Source: Ehretia macrophylla (lineage: Eukaryota > Streptophyta > Magnoliopsida > Boraginales > Ehretiaceae). Taken from it: a DNA stretch of 64,000 nt. The translations under genes and the position numbers were made by a program. The stretch covers positions 12,825,001 through 12,889,000 of the forward strand of contig CM075768.1 in the NCBI GenBank assembly GCA_037974665.1, written 5' to 3'. Below the pieces are notes generated by a model. It was not told the DNA's origin and did not search any database. It was given only the letters and a program-made list of their open reading frames with translations. This document shows, piece by piece, positions 43,926 to 55,200 of this stretch; position 1 is the first letter of the stretch; the number at the start of each line of letters is the position of its first letter.

Positions 43926-45772
43926 ACATTTATGTGTATATATATATATATAATTTTGGATATATTATGCACATATATAAATATATATAACTAAAAATAT
44001 AATATTATGAATATATGCATATTGTTAATAGAGTAGTTTTTATTGTTTTTTTATTTTTGTTTTTTGGGGTTTCATTTATATTTTTTTTCACTTTTTATTT
44101 GAGGTTTTTTACGTGATAGCTTCCAGACACTCAAAAACGCTTCTTATTAATTTAGAAGATGAACTAATTTGTTTGACTCATTTTTTAAAGTACTTTTAGG
44201 TAAAAGTTGAAACTGAAAAAAACTAACAAATGAAAAGCTCAAAATTGGAGTTTTTCAAAAAAGAATTTTGCGAAACTGTTTTACATAATGCGAGAAGTTT
44301 TTTTTCCCCCAAATATACCCCTTCATATCCTTTAAATTCTAATATTACCCTCAAAATTTTTAGAAGCTCAACGTTGCTTAATACAGGCCAAACAGTCAAC
44401 AGTTTTTGTTCAACAATACTTCTAACAAAAACTTTACTATAAAAGCTTTACACCTCAAAAGGTGAAATTTCATAGCTAGGCCAAACAAAGCCTAAGTGTG
44501 AAAGTGAAAATAATGCATGTTTGGTCAACTAGTCAACTATCAAATATATGATTCATTATATTGTTATATTTTTTCTCTCAACTTTCTTCTTCTTTTATTC
44601 ACTTTATTCCACCATTCTTTTTGTCTTACTCTTCATCACTAATACTCCTACATAAAAAAAATACACTAAATAGTCATCTTAATCATTATAATTGTCAAGA
44701 ACTATTTATCAACAAATGTCAAAAAGACTAACTAATGCACTCAATTAAGCTCAAAAATACCCTAAAAATGTATTCAATTAACTTCCAAAACATAAACACG
44801 TCAGATGTAGCCGATGTAATGACTTAACAATATTGTAGTGCTTATTATTCTCCTTTAGGGATATAATATTAAGTTCATATTTACCTATGTTAAATTATGG
44901 AGCATGAAGGATTTTAGTATCCAAAGTGTTGAAATGCATTATTGGGCCATCTTTTTGGTTTTTGTCACTTTTTTCTTTCCACATAAGGGATTTATGTCGT
45001 ATTAATGAATATTTCTTATTTGAAATCATGGCAACGTGGTAGTCATTATTTTTTGTTTTTTAATTTCCTAATAGTATGACAACTGCTAATCGCTTATAAA
45101 GCTTTGGAAAATTTTCGTTGCTTGAGATATTAAAGGAAATGACTTTTTACATCGTGGTTCTGGTAAAGTAACCCTAATTATACTTATCTTAAACTCATTA
45201 TCTCACTTCAATTAAATTAATTGTATTTGGAGCTTCATATGCATAGTATGATTGTTAGTGTTGCCATTATGAATGCAATTTCTGAAATATTGTAAATGCA
45301 ATTAGGCTTAACATTGAGTTTTCTTTAATTCACTCTGTATTTACGCTAATCTTGTGTATAATTATAATAGATTTGTTATGTATCATTGTGTATGCAACCA
45401 GTCTAATTTTAAACACTTCAAATTGAATTGTCATGTTTGCATTTATTTTAACTGCTCTTTATTTGTTTTAGTTTTCCTTTCTAGACATACATGTTTTAGT
45501 ATTTAATATTGTACTATCTTTATATAAGTAGGAATATTGCCATTAACTACTACCCCAATAATGAGTTACCTATCCACTTGCCTTATATGGTTGCCCAAGT
45601 TAGGCCCACTAATAACTTACCTGTATTTGGCCCCATATGGGCCCAATTCTTTATGGTTAATAATTTGGATATCCAATCCATGTGTGAATGCCAACACATG
45701 GGTTGAGTTTGGATTCCCGATATCTTTGTTGTAATCCAATAATTTGGTTTAATTAATATAGTACTGAACAAA
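43926..45772 (+). other. CACTA-2 interior, no gene recognised
   Basis: AT-rich. It contains the inverted dispersed repeat at 44130-44490 and a short region with ccatatgggcccaa-type palindromes (45590-45660). Confidence 0.45.
44130..44490 (-). repeat. Dispersed repeat (MITE-like), copy 2, inverted relative to 24420-24747
   Basis: Its reverse complement matches copy 1. The outer end reads taggctttgtttggcc on the minus strand, an end type common among plant MITEs. Superfamily not determined. Confidence 0.55.
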
Positions 45773-46110
45773 ATGGAGTTAATTCGTGAATTGATGAATC
45801 ATCGACAAACACTTGATGGACAACTTAGTGAGACATTTATTAGAGGTGTACGCGAATTTCTTGTGTTCGCATGTAGTCAAATGTATTACATGGATGGTGA
45901 AAAATAAGATGTCCATGTGCGAAATGCAAAAATCGCAGGTTTAAAAATACCAGCAAGGTGATACTCCATCTTTATAGAAAGGGTTTCATGCCTTATTACT
46001 ATGAATGGACTTCACACGGGGAACATATGTCCAATAATGGTAATCTATATGAAAAAAATCATAGGAATAATAATTATGATGGGTTTGAGGAAATAATAAT
46101 TATAAGACAA
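45773..46110 (+). pseudogene. CACTA transposase-associated N-terminal domain, frameshifted
   Basis: An ATG at 45773 starts MELIRELMNHRQTLDGQL, SETFIRGVREFLVFACSQ. After a one-base shift near 45905 the frame continues IRCPCAKCKNRRFKNTSKV and LHLYRKGFMPYYYEWTSHGE. The CPCAKC zinc-binding motif followed by YYEWTSHGE is typical of the domain at the start of plant CACTA tnp2 transposases. The rest of the tnp2 core is missing here; the next coding piece is TnpA-like. Confidence 0.8.
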
Positions 46111-46283
46111 TGGTATTTGACGCTACTGGTCCGAAGTTGGTTTGGGATTAAAACGTTTCTTGTGAATAACCTAACATGGAAACACAAGATTTTTTTGATT
46201 TGTTGAATTACATGTCATTATCATTTTTCCACTATTTCACTCAATATACATGTCGAATTGTATGTTTTGATGAATGTCTATTT

Positions 46284-47010
46284 GTGGCAGAGGAACGCAT
46301 GGAACCTATAACTAAAGCAGATGTTTTCAAAAAGTTTCATCGCAAGGGAACCGACAGTCCTTACACAAACCCTCGGGTAGAACAAACCATGGTATGTATT
46401 TTTATTTGAAATAATTATTAATATATCACATTTATGTTATACCCCAAAAAAACTTATAATGTTATTTTTTTATTTTTTTTTTCAGGCTCATTATAACGAA
46501 CTAGTCTAGTAAGCCACACAGGCTCATTATAACGAACTAGTCTAGTAGGCCACACAGTCATCCAAGGCAGATTCTGTAGCCACACTAATAGATTATGACG
46601 AACTATTTTTACAGGATGTCAGTAAACCAAACAAAGGCCGCGTCTACGGGGTCGAGTCTCAAGGTTCGGTGGGATTTGCACACACTATCCTACCATCTAG
46701 ACGTTCTATCACACAACATGAGATCCAGGAAGCTGTTGCTAGAGCTACATCATCCTTGTATGACCAAATTATAGGGCATCTCGAGCAGCTGCGTAGACAA
46801 GAAACACAGAACGAGAAAATGCGTAAAATGCAAGAAGAACAGAACAAGCGGTTGCATAATCAACAACGTCAGAACGAGGAATAACGCAGACTTCAACAAG
46901 AAGATAATGAACAACTCTGTCAACTTCAAGCACACATCGCACTCCTCACGAAAATGTTACTGACTTGACCTGAACATCTGCCTCCGCCTGGTGATGGAAA
47001 TAAAGATTAA
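46284..47010 (+). pseudogene. Plant Ptta/En-Spm (Transposase_24) C-terminal region
   Basis: ERMEPITKADVFKKFHRKG begins the block, followed by PYTNPRVEQTM. A GT-AG intron (46392-46485) comes next, then a 36-bp tandem duplication (46484-46555) with TAG/TAA stops. Then come DELFLQDVSKPNKGRVYG and a Gln/Arg-rich coiled coil (about 46740-46890, LEQLRRQETQNEKMRKM), ending GNKD at 47010. The KGRVYG motif followed by a coiled coil is characteristic of the second CACTA protein family in plants. The duplication carries stops in both copies, so the gene is inactive. Confidence 0.8.
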
Positions 47011-47299
47011 TTTTGCCGTTGAATGTTTTGTTAAGATGTTAAAACAGTTTGTAGCTTTAAATTTATGACTTCTGTGTTTTTATGGTAGATTACAATTTCA
47101 AATTATATACTTTTTTATATAAATAAATTAAAATTCTATTTTTTATATTAATTTGAGATTTGGAATAACTTTTAATTCTATTTTTTAATTATAAAAATCG
47201 CCTAAAAAAATATTTAAAGATTGGCGATAGAATGGAGACTAAATAGGTTAGAGAAGAATTGGAGACGAAATTACTTGGAGACGATTTGGAGATAGAATT

Positions 47300-48323
47300 T
47301 GTTAGAAGTTGTACAGTATAAGTATGGATTAATCTGGAAGCAATATGACTAATTTGCTCAATCGACGGAATTCTGTGGTGAATATGAAAAACTGATGCAA
47401 TTACTTGGTGTAAAGTGAATATGTTACAGGTGATGTTGTAACATTGACTGGAACATTACTTCTTTCACATTTCATTAACAGTCTGTTTCTCAAATCGCTT
47501 AGTTAGTTACTGAGTTGTTCCACTTAATGTTCCAACATAATTAGTGACAGTAAATAGTAGCAAAAATAATAAAGCTATAACAGAAATAAAGAACACCAAG
47601 ATTTAACGTGGTTCAACTGTATGGTCTACGTCCATAAGACCTCCCCTGGTCCAACAAGCGTGTTCATTAAGAAATAACAAGTTACAACATCAATGGACTT
47701 ACACAAGTAAAGACTCCCTCTTGACCTTGGACACCTAGATAAAGAACTCTTTAACGAACTTCGGTTTAGCAAACTCCCATCGACTTGCAACATTCTCTCC
47801 CGAGAACAATACCTTCTTCTCCAAAAGAATGATTAAATAGACAGCTATCTAAACACTCAAAGACTAATACATGATGCTCACAACAAGCTGTCAAAATAAA
47901 CTGAGTTGCAACACTTAATATAATCAAAGACTAAAACACAGATCGTGTTGCAACATGATATGGAACACTGGACATGACTCTTTTGTATTTTATTTGTCGT
48001 TCTCTGTCTCTACAACCTCTGTCGTGACCTTATGCTTCATATAAATACTCAATTCCTACTGCAGATCATCTTGGGCTGCAAGAAAAGCCTTGACACATAA
48101 AACCCTAAACTTCTTTTTATTCTTCATTTCCTTATGAATATGCAATTAATATCATTCCTTAATCAACACAAATCTTCTTCTCATAAGATTTTCCTGCACA
48201 ATATAAAAGGTAAAATCACAAGTATGGTAACATCATAAGTTTTGCAAAACATAGCCAATCAATAATTGTCTTAATAATCTCCAATCAATTAATCAATCGT
48301 CAATCATTCTAATTGCCTTAACA
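47300..48323 (-). repeat. Copia B 3' LTR
   Basis: tgttagaagttgtacag at the left and gccttaaca at the right on the plus strand. Being on the minus strand, this is the downstream LTR. Confidence 0.92.
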
Positions 48324-48335
48324 ATCTCCCTTTTT

Positions 48336-49524
48336 GGTTTTGTTTTGACAAAACCCTGATATCACAGTCAATGTAACCTCCTACTACCCAAGTGCAAAAA
48401 AACAGGTACAACAAATGAAGATTCTATTGCAACATTCAGTAGAACAGCAGTATTAAAGCAACACAAATAGGAGAGTATCAAAGCAATGATCAGCCTGTTG
48501 CAACATGCAGTAGAACACATATAAAAATATATCAGACAAACAGAATAAAAATGAAAATACACACAAAAAGTTGCTAAAAAAAATCATGTCCTAATTGCCA
48601 TCATGAGTCAAGTTAGGCAACTATCAATCCCACGATCTTGGGAATTTCAAAACCTGTACAAATGGAGTAACCGTCCATTAGGGAATATCCAAAATTCTTG
48701 TGCAAACACTTTCCTTTCTGACCATTTATGTACTACACAATGAAGTAACAACATATTGACACAGGTTATACATAGTTATCTAAAAATAATTTAGAACCGA
48801 TGTTGCAACAATATTTTTCACAGTAGCTCTATTTTGCTCAAAATCCCCCGAGATTTCACCTTTTTTATAAATAAAATAAAATTAAATTAAAAAATAATTA
48901 AAATGCATGATATGTTCAGGAAGCAAGAAGTCACTCAAGAAAGTTTACTCATTAATACTCAATTCAGTCAGGGATTTAAGCAATGAACCATGTGTATGTG
49001 TGTGGGAAATTGAATTTTGAAACATATAGCTTTCACCATCCAACCTACAAGGTGTAGGAACTCTCTCAATCAGCTCGAGCATACCTGATCGTCTATTCAT
49101 CTCGCAGGTTAAACACATTTTTTTCTTGTTTCAGCTCATGTTGTAACTGGTAGGTTGCACACAATATTTTTTTTCATTGTTTCAACTCATGTTGCAACTG
49201 GTAACTTTCACACTAATCTATTTTATTTTGGATTAAGTAGCTATTTCCAGTGCTAGATAACCACATCATTTCATGCCTATTGTTTTGATCTCAAGGATGA
49301 ATAGAATACAGGAATGGATTTAGAGAGACTTCTTTCTTTATCCCTAGTCATCAGAAAGTTCAAGCTTCTATACTTGCAGACCATCAAGATTAGCTTTCTC
49401 AATTCAATATTCAAAGTGTTGAAAGAGATATGGTTCACAAATTAAATCACTAGTTGAATAGAATATCAGACTTTCAGATTTCTCAAGCTTCTTTTAAGCT
49501 CCTGAGGCAATCCATGATGCAATA
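48336..49524 (-). other. Copia B 3' internal region, non-coding
   Basis: About 1.2 kb between the pol remnant and the purine tract, with repeated tgttgcaac / gttgcaactggta phrases. No RNase H motif was recognised. Confidence 0.5.
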
Positions 49525-52440
49525 TTATAGACTACAAATCCCTAAAGCTTTTTTTAGGGTTTCAAATCTCAAAGGATCTAAAGCTTTAATGGAGATATAT
49601 GTCAATTGTTTTTCTATTGCAACATGTTCTAAAACAATGGTTCTGGTTTCAACAAGTTCATGGATAAACTGATTCAATTCCTTATGCATGGCATTTACCC
49701 AAAATTCATCTTCTAAAGCATCTTCACATTTTTGGGTTGTAAGAGAGAAGTGTAGCACATATACCTTACCATGTCCCTATAGTTCAGCTTGGGTTTACCT
49801 CTAGTTGGGATTCCATCATGTATTGATCCAATCATATCATCTGCAGCATGATTTTTGTAAACTTGAGGCATTTCAGCTTGAATTTCCTTAGTCCTAACTT
49901 CTGTTGTTTCACTGCTTGTTGTAACATCACATGAACCAATGTCTTTCTGCTCAGTTTCTGTTTCTGGCATTACAACAGTATCTATCACATCAGATCTCTT
50001 TGTCTGTTCTTCCTTCGGTGTTGCAACACCGTCTGCAACATCTGTATTTGTCTTACTCGTGCTTCCTTCTTCCAGCGGTTCTCTTGTCTGCTTGCTTCTT
50101 AGCTTTGACACACCTCGTACTGCACTTACATTCACAATTTTGGTCAGCAATTTATAATTTAAGTGTCCCAATCTCTGGTGCCAAATTTCAGCGCTGTCAC
50201 AGGTATTGTTGTAACACGACAATGATTGTTTATGAGATGGTGTAAGCATGAAGCAGTTGCCAGATGACCTTTTCCCTGTAAGCACACAATTATTAGATAC
50301 ATCTAACACATGGAAACTATCTTTAATGAATTTCACAAACAAACCCTGATCACACAATTGACTGATACTAATAAGATTAACCTTTAGCCCTTCAACATGC
50401 AGTACTTTCTTAAGCCTTGGAAACCCTTCAATCTCAAGTGTTCCTCTTCCTAGAACTTGTCCTTTAACACCATCTCCAAATGTAACTTGCCCTTCATCAC
50501 ATTTTCTGTAGTTGCTGAGAACTTCACGTATACTTGTCATGTGTCTAGAACATCCACTATCAAAAAACCATGAGTTAGTAGTACAGGCTTGTATAGAAGT
50601 ATATGCAACAAAATAGTTCAAATCAGATTTCTTTACCCAAAGGTATCTCTCCTTATGTTGCAACAGTGCTTGAGACACTTTATCCTTTTAAATCATGGGA
50701 TTAAAGGATATACCTTTTTTCAGCATATTACGATACTTAAAGCACCGAGATCTGATGTGTCCGCGTGCATAGCAGAAAAGGCAGATGGGAACAAACCTGT
50801 TCTTTTTCCATTGTTTCTTTTGCGCTGTTGCAGTCCATGTTGTAACACCAATAGCTGAAACTTCCTCTCTAACCTTCTGTAAAGTCGCGACATCTTATTT
50901 CTGTACAGGATTTTCTGAGCTTTTGACAAATATCGTTTTACCAGAAGATTCTCCTCCATGAAAGCCAAGTCTTGCATAATCACTGCTTGATTTTTTAACG
51001 GATAGCATATGATCAAGCTTTTCAGTCCCGGAATTCAACATTTTCACATTACGTTGCATTTGTTTGAAGTCATGTTGCAGCGTCTAAACTTCGTGCAATC
51101 TTTTGTCAGCCAGCTTTTCCAGTTCTAATTTTTGTTTTTCCAATTCTGTGACTCTTACCTCCAATCCTTGATTTTTCCTGCGCATGATCACCCATTTTTC
51201 ATACATATCTTTGTACGTTTTCATGACTTCTTTGATATCTAAGTCGCCATCACTTTCTGACTCAGTACAGTCATCTTCACTCAACTCTTCCTCTATTTCA
51301 CTCAGTATTACAACACATGTATCATATTCTTCTTCGTTCAGTCTGGTTTCTCGCTGGACTGTTACAACATTGAATGCAAAAAAGTTACCGATGTGCTCCT
51401 CATTACTTTCTGTGCATTCGTCCGACTCCTCATCACTCCAGGTAACATTCATTGCCCTCTTCTTTTTCTTCAAGGTGTTTGCACATTCAGATTGGATGTG
51501 ACCAAAACCCTCACATTCACGGCATTGAATTCTTTTACCTTTTTTCTTTTCATTCGTAGGTTTAAAATTTTGTTTCTAAAAAGTGTCAGACATTGTTGCA
51601 ACATGGGGCTTCTTTTCAAAGTTCGATTGTCTAAAGTCCTTTTTCCGCTTGTCCCATTTTTCTAAAACTTTGTTGAAATTTTTAGTAAGCACGGTTAAGG
51701 ATTTAAACATCTCCGTGTCCTCATCATTGGAAGAGGTTATTGCTCATTTTCTTTCCACATCAGCACGAAGAGCAATGCTTTTTTCTTTCTTCTTCTGCAT
51801 AAACTTCATCTCGAAAGTTTGAAGTGACCCCATCAATTCATCAATCTTAATTTCATCAACATTCTTTGATTCTTCTATGACAGTCACCTTGATTCCAAAT
51901 CTGTCTAGGAGAAAGCGCCAAGTTTTCCTTACAAGCTTAGAATCAGAAAACTTTTCTCCCAAAGCAAAAGATTCATTAGCAATGGCGCACAATTTGGAAT
52001 TGAAATCAGCAATAGTTTCATCCTCCTGCATCCTCAGTTTTTCGAATTTAGTAGCAAGCATCTATAATTTTGATCTTCTGACTGATATTGTACCCTCATA
52101 TGCTATTTGCAATATCTCCCAATCTTCCTTAGCAGATTCAAAATTGATTCAAGTTAACAGCATTGAATATTGCATTCAGTGCCTTGGAGTTCTAGCTTGC
52201 CAATAGATCTTCATCCTTGGTCCATTTTGTTTCAGGTTTAGTTGCAACATTATCCTGAGCATCTGTTTTGGTAGGAGTTGTCCAGCCAATCAAAATCATT
52301 TTTCAAGCCCTCTCATCAATTGACTTGATGAATGCCCTCATTCGAGCCTTCCAATAGGAGTAATTCGCACCATCCAACAACGGTGGTTTAATGACTGAGC
52401 CCGCATCACGTAAGGTGTCCATACCTATTCCTGCAAGACA
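49525..52440 (-). pseudogene. Copia B gag and truncated pol
   Basis: Minus strand, in order: a UBN2-type gag (LRMQEDETIADFNSKLCAI, 52061-51744); a first zinc knuckle CRECEGFGHIQSEC (about 51482-51526); an acidic, coiled-coil region (51473-51084). A second knuckle CLFCYARGHIRSRC (about 50745-50790), the protease motif WFFDSGCSRHMT (about 50560) and GAG-pre-integrase IWHQRLGHLNYKLL (about 50170) follow. There the protein jumps from SKLRSK directly into the linker that normally follows integrase (REPLEEGSTS). It ends with a scrap of reverse transcriptase (DEFWVNAMHKELNQF, 49715-49670). Several stops interrupt gag. Two zinc knuckles with a long spacer are common in one branch of plant Copia gags. 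Confidence 0.88.
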
Positions 52441-52500
52441 ACAACTCAAAACTTCCAAGAATCTAACTGAATTAGTTCGTAACCAACTCTTGATGCCACT

Positions 52501-53524
52501 TGTTAGAAGTTGTACAGTATAAGTATGGATTAATCTTGAAGCAATATGACTAATTTGCTCAATCGACGGAGTTCTGTGGTGAATATGAAAAACTGATGCA
52601 ATTATTTGGTGTAAAGTGAATCTGTTATAGGTGATGTTGCAACATTAACTGGAACATTGCTTCTTTCACAATTCATTAACAGTCTGTTTCTCAAATCGCT
52701 TAGTCAGTTACTGAGTTGTTCCACTTAATGTTCCAACATAATTAGTGACAGTAAACAGTAGCGGAAATAATAAAGCTATAACAGAGATAAAGAACACCAA
52801 GATTTAACGTGGTTCAACCGTGCGGTCTACGTCCACGGGACCTCCCTTGGTCCAACAAACCTGTTCATTAAGAAATAACAAGTTACAACATTAATGGACT
52901 TACACAAGTAAAGACTCTCTCTTGACCTTTGACGCCTAGATGAAGAACTCTTTAACGAACTTCGGTTTGGCAAGCTCCCCTCGATTTGCAACGTTCTCTC
53001 CCGAGAACAACACATTCTTCTCCAAAAGAATGATTAAATAGACAGCTATCAAAACACTCAAAGACTAATACATGATGCTCACAACAAGCTGTCAAAATAA
53101 ACTGAGTTGTAACACTTAATATAATCAAAGACTAAAACACAGATCGTGTTACAACATGATATGGAACACTGGACAGAACTCTTTTGTATTTTCTTTGTCG
53201 CTCTCTGTCTCTACAACCTCTGTCGTGACCTTATGCTTTATATAAATACTCAATTGCTACTACAGATCATCTTGGCCTGCAAATAAAGCCTTGAGACATA
53301 AAACCCTAATCTTCCTTTTATTCTTCTTTTCCTAATGAATATACAATTAATATCATTCCTTAATCAGCACAAATCTTTTTCTCATATGATTTTCCTGCAC
53401 AATATAAAAGGTAAAATCACAAGTACGGTAACATCATAAGTTTTGCAAAACATAGCCAATCAATAATTGCCTTAATAATCTCCAATCAATTAATCAATCG
53501 TCAATCATTCTAATTGTCTTAACA
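52501..53524 (-). repeat. Copia B 5' LTR
   Basis: 1024 bp, matching 47300-48323 with scattered substitutions. The primer site lies immediately to its left on the plus strand. Confidence 0.92.
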
Positions 53525-53922
53525 GAATTATTTGCCGATGATTTGGAGAAGACAATTTTTGGAGATGATTTGTAAATGAAATATGGTTGGAGACGATATT
53601 ATTTGGAGATGATTTGGCGATGCCATTGTTTGAGATGATTTAGCAATGACCATTATTGGAGTCAATTTGGAGACGGAATGTGGTTGGAGTTGATTTGGCG
53701 ATGACCATTTTTAGAGTCGATTTGGAGACGGAATATGGTTGGAGACGATTTGAAAACAAATTTTTTAGACGAAACAAATTTATTCGCCAAAGGAAATGAA
53801 TTAGTGACGACACCCCAAATTGGCGACAAATGATTTTAGTCCCTTTGTCGTCGCCTAAACCCTTTTGGAGATGAATTGGCCACGGATTTTGGTTGTTACT
53901 TTTGACAGTTTTTCTTGTAGTG
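53525..53922 (+). repeat. CACTA-2 right subterminal repeats and terminus
   Basis: At least seven copies of ttggagacgatttggcgatg-like motifs in direct orientation, some inverted near the end (tcgtcgcctaaacc). The terminus TTTTTCTTGTAGTG completes it. Confidence 0.8.
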
Positions 53923-54385
53923 TTATATACCACTATTAAATTATCTCTTCAATTAACAACTTAAGTCATAGAGAGGGATTATTATGTTTATATATTTTGT
54001 TCAACACGCCTCCATATATGTAGGCACGATTCTTTTTTTAGCCTTGTATGTGGATAGTTTCTACATTTTTAAATGGGTACAAGACTTGAATTAGTAGCGG
54101 ATCTATGTGGTGATGAGGGTACTCACACCTTCAACTTGAAAAGAAATATTTTTTCATTTTTTATTTTTTTAAAAACTATTATACTGGATATTTTCACTAT
54201 ATGAGTACACACTCTAACCTCTCTCACTACACAATTGCACACCATGTACTTGGGTGCTTGGGTCCACTGACTTGAATCTAAGATTTTTTTTTTTAAATGA
54301 CTCTGATACCATATTATGTTACCACCTCATCTAAAAACTTAAACTATTAGAGAGATTATTATATTTATATATATTATTTTCAACA
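53923..54385 (-). mobile_element. TRIM-like element with two short LTRs
   Basis: Two related blocks (about 53923-54006 and 54312-54385) share tagagag..attattat.tttatata.tt..ttcaaca. On the minus strand the first is preceded by a purine-rich CATATATGGAGGCG, and the second is followed by TGGTATCAGAGTC (54299-54311), a near-perfect tRNA-Met primer site. The roughly 290-bp internal part has no gene. Confidence 0.6.
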
Positions 54386-55003
54386 AACACGTATCGTGTT
54401 AACTAACAATTATGAACCTAGTAAGTCAAGAATCTAATTGTTGGAGTTGTAATTAATATGTAAGGAAGCCTAAATATTAGATCAAATGTGGTCTGTATTT
54501 AAATTTAAACGGATCTGATTGTGCCAATCTCATGGAGGTTTATAACTGTAGAAATAATATAAAGAAGGCAATAAGAAAGAAATGAAAACTAAAATGAAAA
54601 GTGCGAGTTCTTCCCCTAGCTAATGAAGAGATCTTGGCGGAATTGTCACATGTGAAATTGAGCACAAGAAGGAAACTTGTTTTGAATCTGGAAAGAAGGA
54701 AACTAAATACTTTGAATTTGCTTAACACAAGTAGATTGAAAGAGTTTGAAAGAAAATTTTAATGTGGCTGATTTCCCCTCATTTGCAAACACAAAGCAAT
54801 CCCGAAGAGTATAACTAAAGAGTTATTAGTGAGCTAGCCAACTAATCAACAATTCGAGGCTATTCATGTATTCTGAAGACAAAAAAATTAATTATGTTCA
54901 GATTTTAGTTCCAAAAGTAGTCTATTTGTTAGAGATAATAATTTTAGGGAATTAGGATATTAATTGAATTAGATTGTAGTAGGAAATTTCCTTGTATTTT
55001 CTC
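54386..55003. other. No gene recognised
   Basis: AT-rich; short open frames only. No domain, repeat unit or RNA recognised. Confidence 0.4.
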
Positions 55004-55200
55004 TTCTTTTTTTTTTGAATCAAAGGGAAGCCTAAGGTCATACATATATTACAGATGTAATTAGCGAGACTTGAGCTCGCAATCTCTTGCAAATATCATA
55101 CATATATTACAGATGTAATTAGCAAAACTTGAGCTCGCAATCTCTTACAAATATTACAAGTGTCATACTGGTCGATCAAAGGTCTTTGGCTTGTATTTTC
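55004..55200 (-). repeat. SINE-like sequence with a 58-bp tandem duplication
   Basis: catacatatattacagatg repeats at 55039 and 55097, 58 bp apart. Read on the minus strand, GCGAGCTCAAGTCTCGC resembles a pol III B box (GGTTCRANYCC), and the sequence ends in a poly(A) run (plus-strand ttcttttttttttt, 55005-55018). No convincing A box was found, so the SINE call is tentative. Confidence 0.35.

Larger units (their letters stand above)
47300..53524 (-). mobile_element. Ty1/Copia retrotransposon (Copia B), pol-deleted
   Basis: Two LTRs of exactly 1024 bp (47300-48323, 52501-53524) and a perfect GAATT duplication (47295-47299, 53525-53529). On the minus strand the LTR runs from TGTTAAG to CTTCTAACA. 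The primer site is AGTGGCATCAAGAG (52487-52500) and the purine tract AAAAAGGGAGAT (48324-48335). The internal region (4177 bp) keeps gag and the protease but lacks the integrase core and nearly all of the reverse transcriptase and RNase H. The LTRs differ at scattered positions, at a few percent by eye, so the insertion is younger than Copia A. Confidence 0.92.
41706..53922 (+). mobile_element. CACTA (En/Spm-like) transposon, CACTA-2, with nested Copia B
   Basis: The right end TTTTTCTTGTAGTG (to 53922) is the classical CACTACAAGAAAAA terminus, with TTA next to it. Subterminal repeats built on GGAGACGATTTGGCGATG lie at 53525-53890 and 47205-47299, and on GTCGCCCAA...GTCTCC at 41730-41860 and 42975-43640. 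Transposase gene pieces lie at 45773-47010. The left CACTA terminus was not found; CACTA-2 sequence starts abruptly at the end of LTR C. A Copia element (47300-53524) is inserted between the coding part and the right end. Confidence 0.8.
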
